This document shows positions 15,859 through 21,317 of a stretch of 22,461 bases of DNA, piece after piece (the stretch's first letter is position 1; every line of letters starts with the position of its first letter). The notes below the pieces were generated by a model, which had not been told where the DNA came from, did no database searches, and was given only the letters and a program-made list of their open reading frames with translations. Origin of the DNA: a virus. The DNA lies in IMG/VR virus record IMGVR_UViG_3300010354_000733, positions 1-22,461 of that record. One strand, written 5' to 3'. Both the position numbers and the translations under genes were made by a program.

Positions 15859-16073
15859 TGTTCACCTTTACTTTTGAAGTTGTTGGCGACGTGATAAAAT
15901 TTAGTGACACCCAAATTGGGGTGATTGCAAACAATTATCCCGCCGCAATCAAGAAAGTGAAATCATTAAAACTTCCGGAATTCCGCGCATATGATGACAT
16001 CACAGAAATGTTGAAATTAATTTCCGTTGAAGAATGGGAAGGGGGTACGGATGAAGACGATTTGGAATTGTAA
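15858..16073 (+). CDS. Small hypothetical acidic protein
   Basis: The 71-residue product starts at ATG 15858, which shares one base with the preceding stop. N-terminal beta strand residues (MFTFTFEVVGDVIKFSD) are followed by a helix-like part (NYPAAIKKVKSL) and a very acidic end (EGGTDEDDLEL). No family recognised. It is the last rightward gene before the convergent terminator region. Confidence 0.55.
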   Translation: MFTFTFEVVGDVIKFSDTQIGVIANNYPAAIKKVKSLKLPEFRAYDDITEMLKLISVEEWEGGTDEDDLEL

Positions 16074-16076
16074 ATA

Positions 16077-16095
16077 AACCCCAAAAAATGGGGTT
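16077..16095 (+). terminator. Hairpin after last late gene, plus strand (weak)
   Basis: AACCCC pairs with GGGGTT across a 7-base AT loop. The T-run after it is poor (CAAATCTT), so it could slow but may not stop transcription. It lies 4 bases after the gene ending at 16073. Confidence 0.4.
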
Positions 16096-16113
16096 CAAAT
16101 CTTAACTGAATGT

Positions 16114-16142
16114 AAAAAAAGGGGAGCATTTGCCCCCCCTTC
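16114..16142 (-). terminator. Terminator of leftward cassette (minus strand)
   Basis: Read on the minus strand, GGGGGGGC-AAAT-GCTCCCC forms a hairpin with one mismatch, followed by seven T (the A-run 16114-16120 on the plus strand). This is a good intrinsic terminator for the leftward genes that end at 16162. Confidence 0.75.
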
Positions 16143-16161
16143 GTTGTTTGTGCGGGAAAAA

Positions 16162-16356
16162 TTACATTGCGTCTTTCTGAACCAATATCATTTCCATTCC
16201 CAATGCGTCCGCAAGGCGTATGAAATTTTTGGTTGAAAAATCCTTTTTGCCTTCTTCATATAGTTTGATTTGGTGCGATTGAATGTCACACAATTTCCCC
16301 AATTGATAATGATTCAGGCCTTTTTGAATCCTAAGTTGTTTGATTGTTTCGTTCAT
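16162..16356 (-). CDS. Xre/Cro-type helix-turn-helix regulator
   Basis: The 64-residue protein is almost entirely one HTH domain: MNETIKQLRIQKGLNHYQLG, then the recognition helix part DIQSHQIKLYEEGKKD, then a supporting helix FIRLADALGMEM. Pattern and size fit a stand-alone Cro/Xre-type DNA-binding protein. It is the last gene of the leftward cassette, with 3 bases between it and the preceding gene. It may control the divergent promoter region near 17030 or the repeated promoters, but the sequence shows no operator that I can tie to it. Confidence 0.85.
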   Translation of the reverse strand: MNETIKQLRIQKGLNHYQLGKLCDIQSHQIKLYEEGKKDFSTKNFIRLADALGMEMILVQKDAM

Positions 16357-16359
16357 ATG

Positions 16360-16590
16360 TCAATATTTTGGCATTTTACCCACTTTGACAACTTTGTACG
16401 TAAACCGGTTGGGGGAAATTTCAACGGAAGAAATTTTCCACCCGTACGTCTTCCGAAGCGACATAATGGTGTCCGCCGGATTGTTTTTGAAAAACCGGCG
16501 TTGCAGTTGATACACGGATGATTCGCGGCGTTCCTTCAGAAACGTTGCAATTGACAAAATTTTGCTTGCCTTTCTTTTTTTTGTTTGCAT
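16360..16590 (-). CDS. Small winged-helix-like DNA-binding protein
   Basis: The 76-residue basic product has a helix-turn-helix arrangement, with ILSIATFLKERRESSVYQLQ, a next helix DTIMSLRKTYGW, and a strand pair KISSVEISPNRFTYKVVKV, as in small winged-helix proteins of phages. ATG 16590 follows a leader with CTAAACAAAACAAT that resembles other start contexts in this genome. An upstream in-frame ATG at 16644 overlaps the preceding stop as ATGA and would add 18 residues; the possible -7 box at 16633-16640 favours the shorter form. A role in regulation is inferred. Confidence 0.65.
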   Translation of the reverse strand: MQTKKRKASKILSIATFLKERRESSVYQLQRRFFKNNPADTIMSLRKTYGWKISSVEISPNRFTYKVVKVGKMPKY

Positions 16591-16632
16591 ATTGTTTTGT
16601 TTAGTGATTGATGATTGATAACGTGGAAATGA

Positions 16633-16640
16633 CAAAGGTA
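16633..16640 (-). promoter_or_regulatory. Possible internal -7 promoter box, minus strand
   Basis: On the minus strand TACCTTTG matches TAnnTTTG exactly. No TTTG box lies at the expected 18-base spacing. Transcription from here would give a short leader before ATG 16590. Confidence 0.3.
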
Positions 16641-17006
16641 TCATACAAAAAATGATTTGATACGTTGTTTCAAAATGGAAAAAAACGTGGGTTGTTTACG
16701 AATTGCTTTGAACTTGATTTTTGTTTGTCCTGAATTCTTTGTCCAATTCCTCATAATTTCATTTTGAGCGCGGCGGACGTTCCGAATGATTTGCGCATTG
16801 GAATGGCCGTTGTCTGAAAACACCCAAGTTGATTCAGATTTGTCATACACAAAATAATTTTGAACAATGAAGGCCCGCATTGTTGCTGAAGATACCTTGT
16901 TGTGTTTGTACAAGGCCTGAATTGTGTGAAATTTTGGGTTGTTTTTTACATGTTCAATAAGGGTTGCCAAACGTTGTTTGTAATCATTGCGAATTTGTCT
17001 TTTCAT
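16641..17006 (-). CDS. Hypothetical basic protein of the leftward cassette
   Basis: The 121-residue protein is very basic and mainly helical. Segments KQRLATLIEHVKNN and HTIQALYKHNKVSSATMRAFIVQN may form an HTH (QALYKHNKVSSATMRA is close to that pattern), with a beta pair NYFVYDKSESTWVFSD like a wing. The Lys/Arg-rich C-terminus is probably disordered or contacts DNA. It is the first gene of the leftward cassette and lies 22 bases from a consensus promoter. DNA binding is likely, but no family name can be given. Confidence 0.6.
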   Translation of the reverse strand: MKRQIRNDYKQRLATLIEHVKNNPKFHTIQALYKHNKVSSATMRAFIVQNYFVYDKSESTWVFSDNGHSNAQIIRNVRRAQNEIMRNWTKNSGQTKIKFKAIRKQPTFFSILKQRIKSFFV

Positions 17007-17028
17007 GATGTTTTTGTTTTATTTACGG

Positions 17029-17058
17029 CAAAAATAATAATATTTTTATAGTACCAAA
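17029..17058 (-). promoter_or_regulatory. Consensus Bacteroidota promoter for leftward cassette
   Basis: On the minus strand, TTTG (plus coordinates 17055-17058) is followed by 18 bases and TATTTTTG (17029-17036), a full match to TTTG-N18-TAnnTTTG. Start of transcription would be around 17022-17026, about 18 bases before the ATG at 17006. This is in the divergent gap with the NinG-like gene. Confidence 0.75.
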
Positions 17059-17064
17059 AAAATA

Positions 17065-17610
17065 ATGTTAAAAATGCCCGTGTGTGAAAAACATAATAAA
17101 TATTATCCGGCGGATTCAATATGTGTTGAATGTTGGCGGACTAAAAAACAACCATTCAAGAAAAAATTTTATGCAGCCAATCCCACACGATTGAATAATT
17201 TGCGGAAACGGGTCAATTCAGAATTCAGTAAATTAATCAAATTGATGTATGCGGCCAAAGGATATGCGCATTGTTTCACGTGCGGAAAGTTGGTTGGGAC
17301 ATCCGGATTGTTTGGAGCGCATTGCGGCCATTATTTCACCAAATCAACATATTGGGGAATGGCGTATGATGTGCGAAATGCCGGAATACAATGTTTCAAT
17401 TGCAATGTCAACAAACAAGGGGACATCCCGGCCATGCGTCGCAAATTGATTGAAATATGGGGTGAAGAAGAAATCAAAGAATTGGAAGACCAAGCACATG
17501 AATTCTTCCAAAAAAAGAAACAAAAATTTGTTGGATTGAAACCGGATGAATCATTTTTACGTGAAAATCTGAAAATAATTCAATTGAAAATCAAAGAGTT
17601 AGCAAATTAG
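17065..17610 (+). CDS. ninG: NinG/Rap-like recombination nuclease
   Basis: The 181-residue product resembles lambda NinG (Rap), an endonuclease acting on recombination intermediates. It has an N-terminal Cys/His knuckle (VCEKH and ICVECW), a helical basic middle (PTRLNNLRKRVNSEFSKLIK), then the core with HCFTCGK, GAHCGHYF, and IQCFNCNVNKQGD, forming the HNH-like zinc site, followed by MRRKLIEIWGEEEIKELE. The GHYF and CNxxKxGD parts are the clearest NinG marks. Start: ATG 17065 or the second Met at 17074. Its place next to recombination and replication genes agrees with this. Symbol by similarity only. Confidence 0.8.
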   Translation: MLKMPVCEKHNKYYPADSICVECWRTKKQPFKKKFYAANPTRLNNLRKRVNSEFSKLIKLMYAAKGYAHCFTCGKLVGTSGLFGAHCGHYFTKSTYWGMAYDVRNAGIQCFNCNVNKQGDIPAMRRKLIEIWGEEEIKELEDQAHEFFQKKKQKFVGLKPDESFLRENLKIIQLKIKELAN

Positions 17611-17666
17611 ATAATTTTTTAACAATTTAGTACTTGACATTGTTATTTTTTTAGTAATCTTTGCAT
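17609..17666 (+). repeat. Dispersed promoter repeat, copy 1
   Basis: The region is similar over about 58 bases to 22392-22448. Positions 17634-17656 equal 22417-22439 over 23 bases without mismatch. Upstream, both copies contain TTTTTAACAA. Confidence 0.8.
17633..17663 (+). promoter_or_regulatory. Promoter of the small zinc-protein gene (repeat copy 1)
   Basis: CTTG (17633-17636), 19 bases, then AATCTTTG (17656-17663) is one base off in each box from TTTG-N18-TAnnTTTG. Its near-identical copy at 22416 has perfect boxes. The expected transcription start (about 17667-17670) lies before ATG 17692 and argues against ATG 17668 as the start codon. Confidence 0.65.
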
Positions 17667-17691
17667 CATGAATAACGCAAAACAAAACACA

Positions 17692-17961
17692 ATGGAAAAC
17701 ACAAAACCACTTTACGAATCCCCTTCAAGGGAAAGAAATTTAGAAAAGTATGGCGAACAAGGGGAACAATGTATTTGCTGCGGCAAGTTAATGAAGGAAG
17801 GCGAAAAGTTGTACGTCCATATGAATACTAATTGGGAAGCAGTTAATCCGACAATTAGCGAAGAAGATTGTTTAGAGATGACAGGCGCTGAATCTCAGGG
17901 TTCTTATCCAATTGGAAACGATTGCGCCAAAAAAATGTTAGGGTTTACTTTTTTAGCATAA
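17692..17961 (+). CDS. Small Cys-rich, probable zinc-binding protein
   Basis: The 89-residue product has CICCGK (Cys27, Cys29, Cys30) near the middle and IGNDCAKKM near the end, a pattern of small phage proteins that probably bind one zinc ion. Other Cys at the centre (EDCLEM). ATG 17692 is preferred over ATG 17668 because the latter coincides with the predicted transcription start and because AAAACAAAACACA directly before 17692 matches the leader at the window end. Leu codons here are mostly TTA or CTT, unlike most of the window where TTG dominates. Function unknown. Confidence 0.6.
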   Translation: MENTKPLYESPSRERNLEKYGEQGEQCICCGKLMKEGEKLYVHMNTNWEAVNPTISEEDCLEMTGAESQGSYPIGNDCAKKMLGFTFLA

Positions 17962-17970
17962 AAAAATCGG

Positions 17971-18000
17971 GGTGCAGTATCCGACCAACTGCAATTTTTT
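17971..18000 (+). terminator. Terminator-like hairpin after zinc-protein gene
   Basis: TGCAGT (17973-17978) pairs with ACTGCA (17988-17993) around a 9-base loop and is followed by ATTTTTT. The stem is only 6 pairs, so it is moderate. Confidence 0.6.
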
Positions 18001-18005
18001 AATCA
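17989..18005 (+). repeat. 17-bp direct repeat, copy 1
   Basis: CTGCAATTTTTTAATCA occurs here and, without mismatch, at 18190-18206. Each copy lies 13-21 bases before a start codon, and copy 1 is part of a terminator hairpin. Confidence 0.75.
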
Positions 18006-18026
18006 CAAAACAAAACGCTTTAACTT

Positions 18027-18185
18027 ATGACTTTAATTGAGGCAAAAAACAACGGATATAAAATCGTAATACTTAATGGATTTAAGGAAAGCATTGATTA
18101 CGTAATGAGTTTAAGCAAAGTAACTTGGGTTGGAGAAACTAAAAGCGATGATGGTTATTCAATGATTCAATGTTATGTTTGCTAA
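18027..18185 (+). CDS. Very small hypothetical protein
   Basis: ATG 18027 opens a 52-residue frame starting MTLIEAKNNGYKIVILNGF and ending MIQCYVC, flanked by two copies of a 17-bp repeat. A leader with CACAAAACAAAACGC precedes it. Composition looks protein-like (a helix, then three strands). All Leu codons are TTA or CTT, unlike most of the phage but like the gene before it. The function is unknown. Confidence 0.55.
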   Translation: MTLIEAKNNGYKIVILNGFKESIDYVMSLSKVTWVGETKSDDGYSMIQCYVC

Positions 18186-18189
18186 CTAT

Positions 18190-18206
18190 CTGCAATTTTT
18201 TAATCA
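18190..18206 (+). repeat. 17-bp direct repeat, copy 2
   Basis: Exact copy of 17989-18005. Here the preceding TTGC and the GCAA inside the repeat could form a 4-bp stem ahead of the T-run, a very weak terminator. Confidence 0.75.
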
Positions 18207-18219
18207 AACACAACACACC

Positions 18220-18426
18220 ATGACACAACAAATCACAATTTACAAAGGCAAACAAGCCGACACATTTGATTTCAGCAATCCAATTGAAGCACAATCATTC
18301 TTCCATGAATTGTGTGACCAACACAACATTCCGGATGAAGACATAAGCAAAACCCCGCAACAATGGGAAACCACCTTTATTGGACATGATGTAATTATCG
18401 TATTCACAAAAATTCAAATACCATGA
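18220..18426 (+). CDS. Small hypothetical protein
   Basis: The 68-residue product starts at ATG 18220 after AACACAACACACC; the longer in-frame start at 18175 lies inside the preceding gene. It reads MTQQITIYKGKQADTFDFSN, a helix EAQSFFHELCDQHN, and beta segment TTFIGHDVIIVFTKI. This small alpha/beta pattern is common for accessory phage genes. No function is visible. Stop overlaps the next ATG (ATGA). Confidence 0.55.
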   Translation: MTQQITIYKGKQADTFDFSNPIEAQSFFHELCDQHNIPDEDISKTPQQWETTFIGHDVIIVFTKIQIP

Positions 18427-18611
18427 AAATTTTTATCATCAATTTTTTGTTTTACGTCCTGTTGGGCGTGGCAATACGGGCCGCATTGATATACGCCGGT
18501 TATGAGTGGGAAACCACCGGAAAATTTACCGAATTGACAATATCAATTGGGTTGTGGACGTCCTTCATTTTTTTAATTCTTAAAACTTTGACCGATGATG
18601 TTCAGAATTGA
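18423..18611 (+). CDS. Small two-helix membrane protein
   Basis: The 62-residue product has two hydrophobic segments, FIINFLFYVLLGVAIRAALIY and LTISIGLWTSFIFLILK, with a short polar part between. Its role is not evident; small early membrane proteins of phages may modify the host envelope or block superinfection, but nothing here decides this. Coupled to its neighbours by overlaps at both ends (ATGA and 17 bases). Confidence 0.55.
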   Translation: MKIFIINFLFYVLLGVAIRAALIYAGYEWETTGKFTELTISIGLWTSFIFLILKTLTDDVQN

Positions 18612-18828
18612 AATATGGATGCCCGGCGGCACAAAACCCGAAATTGTTGAACATTATTCATTTGCAACAATTGCCCGTTCAAGGTTTGAACAAATGATAA
18701 AACATTACAATATTGACCCGTCCACATTATTTTTGGACCAAAATACCAACAATATATTTGCCGGGACCAAGGGTGACATATACATATGTATGATATGGAT
18801 TTCTAATGAAGAAAATGATTGCGCATGA
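18595..18828 (+). CDS. Small hypothetical protein
   Basis: The 77-residue product starts with two adjacent Met codons (18595 and 18598). It reads as a strand (FRIEIWMPGG), a helix (FATIARSRFEQMIKHY), then a strand region (GDIYICMIWIS). No motif of known function. Overlaps the next gene by the ATGA quartet. Confidence 0.5.
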   Translation: MMFRIEIWMPGGTKPEIVEHYSFATIARSRFEQMIKHYNIDPSTLFLDQNTNNIFAGTKGDIYICMIWISNEENDCA

Positions 18829-19046
18829 TAGTCAGGTTAAAAAAAGAGAATTTCAACGCATTATGCAGAGCAATCAAACCAACATTGATTCGTCCAATAT
18901 TGCTAAATACATACATAATTGGTGAAGAAACATATTATGTATTGCATGTCAAAAAAAATGATTTGTTGGGCCTTCTTCAGGCAACAACAACACAAAACGA
19001 TTATTTCAAACAATTATCAATCACATTAAAACAAATTAGGCCATGA
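18825..19046 (+). CDS. Small hypothetical protein
   Basis: The 73-residue product starts at ATG 18825 (ATGA overlap); an in-frame TTG at 18819 would add two residues. Sequence: basic helix LKKENFNALCRAIK, a strand TYYVLHVKK, and helix DYFKQLSITLKQI. Function unknown. Confidence 0.5.
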   Translation: MIVRLKKENFNALCRAIKPTLIRPILLNTYIIGEETYYVLHVKKNDLLGLLQATTTQNDYFKQLSITLKQIRP

Positions 19047-19315
19047 GAATTGCAACAACAAAAGAAACCAAACATTTGTATGAAGAAGCATTCCAAACGT
19101 TTCAGATTCCTTATTCCGTTGAATTTTACGAATACGACAACAAGAAATTTGTTATGTTTGAATTTGCTGAAGACGGAATTGAACCAAACAAAAACGTTCA
19201 AAACATAATGCATTATTTTATGTACAAGGTGTTTTTTCAGAAACAGGAAATTGCCGAATTACACGAAAAATTAATCAATAACACATACGAAAAAATCAAA
19301 AAATCAAATTTATGA
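19043..19315 (+). CDS. Small hypothetical protein
   Basis: The 90-residue product has helix ETKHLYEEAFQTFQ, a strand pair VEFYEYDNKKFVMFEFAED, and a long C-terminal helix VFFQKQEIAELHEKLINN. Overlaps both neighbours by ATGA. No family recognised. It directly precedes the gene for the DIPF-tailed protein. Confidence 0.5.
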   Translation: MRIATTKETKHLYEEAFQTFQIPYSVEFYEYDNKKFVMFEFAEDGIEPNKNVQNIMHYFMYKVFFQKQEIAELHEKLINNTYEKIKKSNL

Positions 19316-19719
19316 ACAACTTACATTTCGCTCCAGGCGCAAATTATTATCCCGCCCCACCTCATGCATTGCTATATGGCATATACGGAAATTTGGTGTT
19401 GGATATTGACAAATTTGAACAACAGGAAGGTCACATGACATTGCAATTTGGCAAAGAAAAGTATTATTTGACCATAGACAACAAAACCACCAAATTCAAA
19501 ATATCCGGAAACGACGTATTCCCGGACGGGTTGAGAGCATTTGTTAAAGAAGACGGAACGTTGACGGCGGACATTTACTTTAACACCAACATTTTGTTGG
19601 ATTGGTCCAAAGGAATCAAAAAATTGCGTTTCACGTTGCGCAAATCCAAGAACGGAAATTTTTATTTGATGTTAAACACCAACAAAAAAGAAGAACAAAC
19701 ACAGGATATTCCATTCTAA
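19312..19719 (+). CDS. Protein with SSB-like acidic DIPF C-terminus
   Basis: The 135-residue product ends in KKEEQTQDIPF, the tail that in bacterial SSB proteins (consensus DDIPF) binds many DNA repair and replication partners. The body is rich in beta strands (LVLDIDKFEQQEGHMTLQF, YYLTIDNKTTKFKISG, LRFTLRKSKNGNFYLML), compatible with a DNA-binding beta fold, although I cannot recognise a standard OB motif. It is coupled (ATGA) to the upstream small gene and ends 26 bases before the Rad52-like gene. A phage SSB is a reasonable inference; an alternative is a protein that uses an SSB-mimic tail to recruit host proteins. Confidence 0.6.
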   Translation: MNNLHFAPGANYYPAPPHALLYGIYGNLVLDIDKFEQQEGHMTLQFGKEKYYLTIDNKTTKFKISGNDVFPDGLRAFVKEDGTLTADIYFNTNILLDWSKGIKKLRFTLRKSKNGNFYLMLNTNKKEEQTQDIPF

Positions 19720-19723
19720 TTTC

Positions 19724-19731
19724 TAAATTTG
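19724..19731 (+). promoter_or_regulatory. Possible -7 box before annealing-protein gene
   Basis: TAAATTTG matches TAnnTTTG, with a C next as in many such promoters. No TTTG is found at the expected distance upstream. Start of transcription would be about 10 bases before ATG 19746. Confidence 0.3.
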
Positions 19732-19745
19732 CTAAAATTTTAACC

Positions 19746-20405
19746 ATGAAAAAAACACAAACACAAAAAAGGGGGATTGATGTATATGATTCCCTTAGAA
19801 CACCCGACCAACGGGCATTGAAAACAATTGGCGGCGGACGTCTGAAGGGGATGACCGACATCAAACCACAATGGCGCATCCAAAGAATGACGGAAATATT
19901 TGGATTGTGCGGATTTGGTTGGAAGTATGATTCCCCCACATTCACATATCAAACAATTGGTGATGAAACCAATGTCATTTGTGTCACTAATTTGTATATA
20001 AAATTGGACAATGAATGGTCCGCGCCCATTCCCGGCGTTGGGGGTTCAAAAGTAGCAACAAAAGAAAGGACCGGCGTGTATGTATCCGACGAAGCGGAAA
20101 AAATGTCTTTGACGGATGCATTAAGCGTGGCAATGAAATCAATTGGTGTTGCCGCCGACATTTACATTGGTTATTCAGATTCAAAATATGACAATGAGCC
20201 GGTAAAACAACCGGAAGTTGAACCAATTGAATACAATGGTTTCAAAATTGACGTTGATGACCTTCAGGGCCTTGAAATACTTTTGGATAGCATTACATCC
20301 ATTGAAGAATTGAGGGGCCTATATGCGGCTAAATTTGCAAAATTGAAAGGGGGTCATTGGGTGGAATTATTTACGGCAAGGGCCAAGGCAATTTCCGGGG
20401 AATAA
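19746..20405 (+). CDS. Rad52-like single-strand annealing protein
   Basis: The 219-residue product probably anneals complementary single strands in phage recombination. It has GGGRLKGMTDIKPQWRIQRM, GLCGFGWKYD, then a strand region NLYIKLDNEWSAPIPGVGGSK, and SLTDALSVAMKSIGVAADIYIG, the end of the core with conserved 'TDALS...A.K.LG.A'. This is the pattern of a Rad52/Sak-type family frequent in phages. The C-terminal 60 residues (after about 160) are a separate linker and helix bundle. ATG 19746 follows TAACC; the longer frame from 19602 overlaps the preceding gene. Neighbours with an SSB-like tail and NinG-like nuclease support a recombination module. Confidence 0.75.
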   Translation: MKKTQTQKRGIDVYDSLRTPDQRALKTIGGGRLKGMTDIKPQWRIQRMTEIFGLCGFGWKYDSPTFTYQTIGDETNVICVTNLYIKLDNEWSAPIPGVGGSKVATKERTGVYVSDEAEKMSLTDALSVAMKSIGVAADIYIGYSDSKYDNEPVKQPEVEPIEYNGFKIDVDDLQGLEILLDSITSIEELRGLYAAKFAKLKGGHWVELFTARAKAISGE

Positions 20406-20540
20406 AACAGGCCACAAATTAATTTTTGCAAGGCAATTCAATATTTTTGTCATTGGAAGTGCAATTCCATATTGTAAAACATATACGGGGGTGGGGTAGG
20501 TGGTTGCACACATCTACTTCCACACCCCATTTTTTTTTCA
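20406..20540 (+). promoter_or_regulatory. Non-coding leader before replication operon
   Basis: The 135-base gap has no gene. It holds TATTTTTG at 20442-20449 (a possible -7 box without a matching TTTG), two similar 15-base parts starting GCAATTC at about 20433 and 20461, and the hairpin with T-tract at 20487-20538. If transcribed from the -7 box, the hairpin would lie in the leader. Confidence 0.35.
20487..20538 (+). terminator. Strong G-rich hairpin with T-tract before replication genes
   Basis: GGGGTG near 20488-20493 pairs with CACCCC (20523-20528), with further GG-CC and GTAG-CTAC pairs above small bulges, and then nine T up to 20538. The next ATG is only 3 bases downstream. It may terminate the recombination transcript or act as an attenuator of the replication operon. 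Confidence 0.65.
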
Positions 20541-21317
20541 ATGAATACAGGGTGGATAAAAATTGACCGGGCCATTACGGAACATTGGATATTTGATGAC
20601 CCGTGGAAATTTCGCGCATGGATTGATTTGTTATTGCTTGCAAATCATGAAGACAAATTGGTCAATATTGACAATGTTGTATATAATTGTGGACGGGGTG
20701 AATTGTTGAGGTCATACGATAGTTTGGCGCGACGTTGGCGCGTGGAACGTAGCAAAATAAGGCGTTTTCTCTTATTGTTACAGGACCATGACATGTTGCG
20801 TATCAAAAACGAAAAAAAAACGACACGCATAAGTATCTGTAAATATGAGAGTTACCAAGGTGAGCGAAACGCAGATGAAACGCAGATGAAACGCAAACGA
20901 AACGCAAATGAAACGCAAGTGAACACAAACAAGAATGTAAAGAATGTAAATAATGAAAAGAATATTATTTATGGTCCTTCGGATTTCCTGAATGATTTGA
21001 TTTCAATTGGTGTTGAAGAAAATTTGGCGAATGATGTAATTGAACACAGGAAGAAATCAAAAGGGATATTCACCAAACGTTCATTCCAAGGATTGAAAAA
21101 AGAACTTGATATTTTTGTTGAAACAGAAAAACAACCATATTCATCCGCATTGACATGGTTGATTGAAAAAACAACATGGCGCACATTTACATACGAATAT
21201 TATTCAAACAAATTAAATTTTCACAAATCAAAAAATGAACATGAGTACAAACAAATCAAAGAATTTGGCGAATTGGATTCAAAGTGGAATATACAAAACG
21301 GATTCAACCCGGATTGA
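20541..21317 (+). CDS. Replication initiator, O-like, with internal iterons
   Basis: The 258-residue protein probably binds the origin and starts phage replication. Residues 1-105 form a winged-helix region: GWIKIDRAITEHWIF, FRAWIDLLLLANH, a start of HTH LRSYDSLARRWRVERSKIRRF, and wing strand MLRIKNEKKTTRISI. This N-terminus is typical for phage O/DnaD-like initiators. Residues 109-127 are encoded by five 11-bp DNA repeats. The C-terminal part (about 140-225), with FLNDLISIGVEENLANDVIEHRKK and SALTWLIEKTTWR, is helical and may bind the helicase or loader. The helicase-loader gene follows with an 83-base overlap. The layout is like lambda O, where the origin is inside the gene; function is by pattern. 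Confidence 0.75.
   Translation: MNTGWIKIDRAITEHWIFDDPWKFRAWIDLLLLANHEDKLVNIDNVVYNCGRGELLRSYDSLARRWRVERSKIRRFLLLLQDHDMLRIKNEKKTTRISICKYESYQGERNADETQMKRKRNANETQVNTNKNVKNVNNEKNIIYGPSDFLNDLISIGVEENLANDVIEHRKKSKGIFTKRSFQGLKKELDIFVETEKQPYSSALTWLIEKTTWRTFTYEYYSNKLNFHKSKNEHEYKQIKEFGELDSKWNIQNGFNPD
20866..20920 (+). repeat. Five 11-bp tandem iterons, putative replication origin
   Basis: Five contiguous units of consensus GAAACGCARAT start at 20866, 20877, 20888, 20899 and 20910; units 1 and 2 are identical, and units 3-5 differ at the last three bases. The 11-base period is close to one helix turn, so an initiator bound at each unit would be on one face. As 11 is not a multiple of 3, the repeat is not explained by a peptide repeat. 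AT-rich DNA follows (20921-20972). Confidence 0.75.
20921..20972 (+). other. AT-rich segment beside iterons, possible unwinding element
   Basis: The stretch is very A/T-rich, has AAGAATGTA twice (20931 and 20940), and runs to AATATTATTTATGG. In iteron origins an AT-rich unwinding region lies next to the repeats. Inference from position. Confidence 0.4.

Noticed and set aside
17007-17064. Rightward promoter for the NinG-like gene in the divergent gap
   Set aside because: The best plus-strand pair has a 24-base spacing and an imperfect -7 box (TATTTTTA), so I do not call it.
17065-17610. General HNH homing endonuclease
   Set aside because: The Cys and His pattern with GHYF and CNxxKxGD, the gene's place and its size fit NinG better than a free-standing HNH intruder.
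19602-19745. Upstream extension of the Rad52-like frame
   Set aside because: It lies in another frame of the DIPF-tail gene, and ATG 19746 has a normal leader.
20866-20920. CRISPR array
   Set aside because: Units are contiguous 11-mers without spacers and lie inside a coding region; an iteron set is the better reading.
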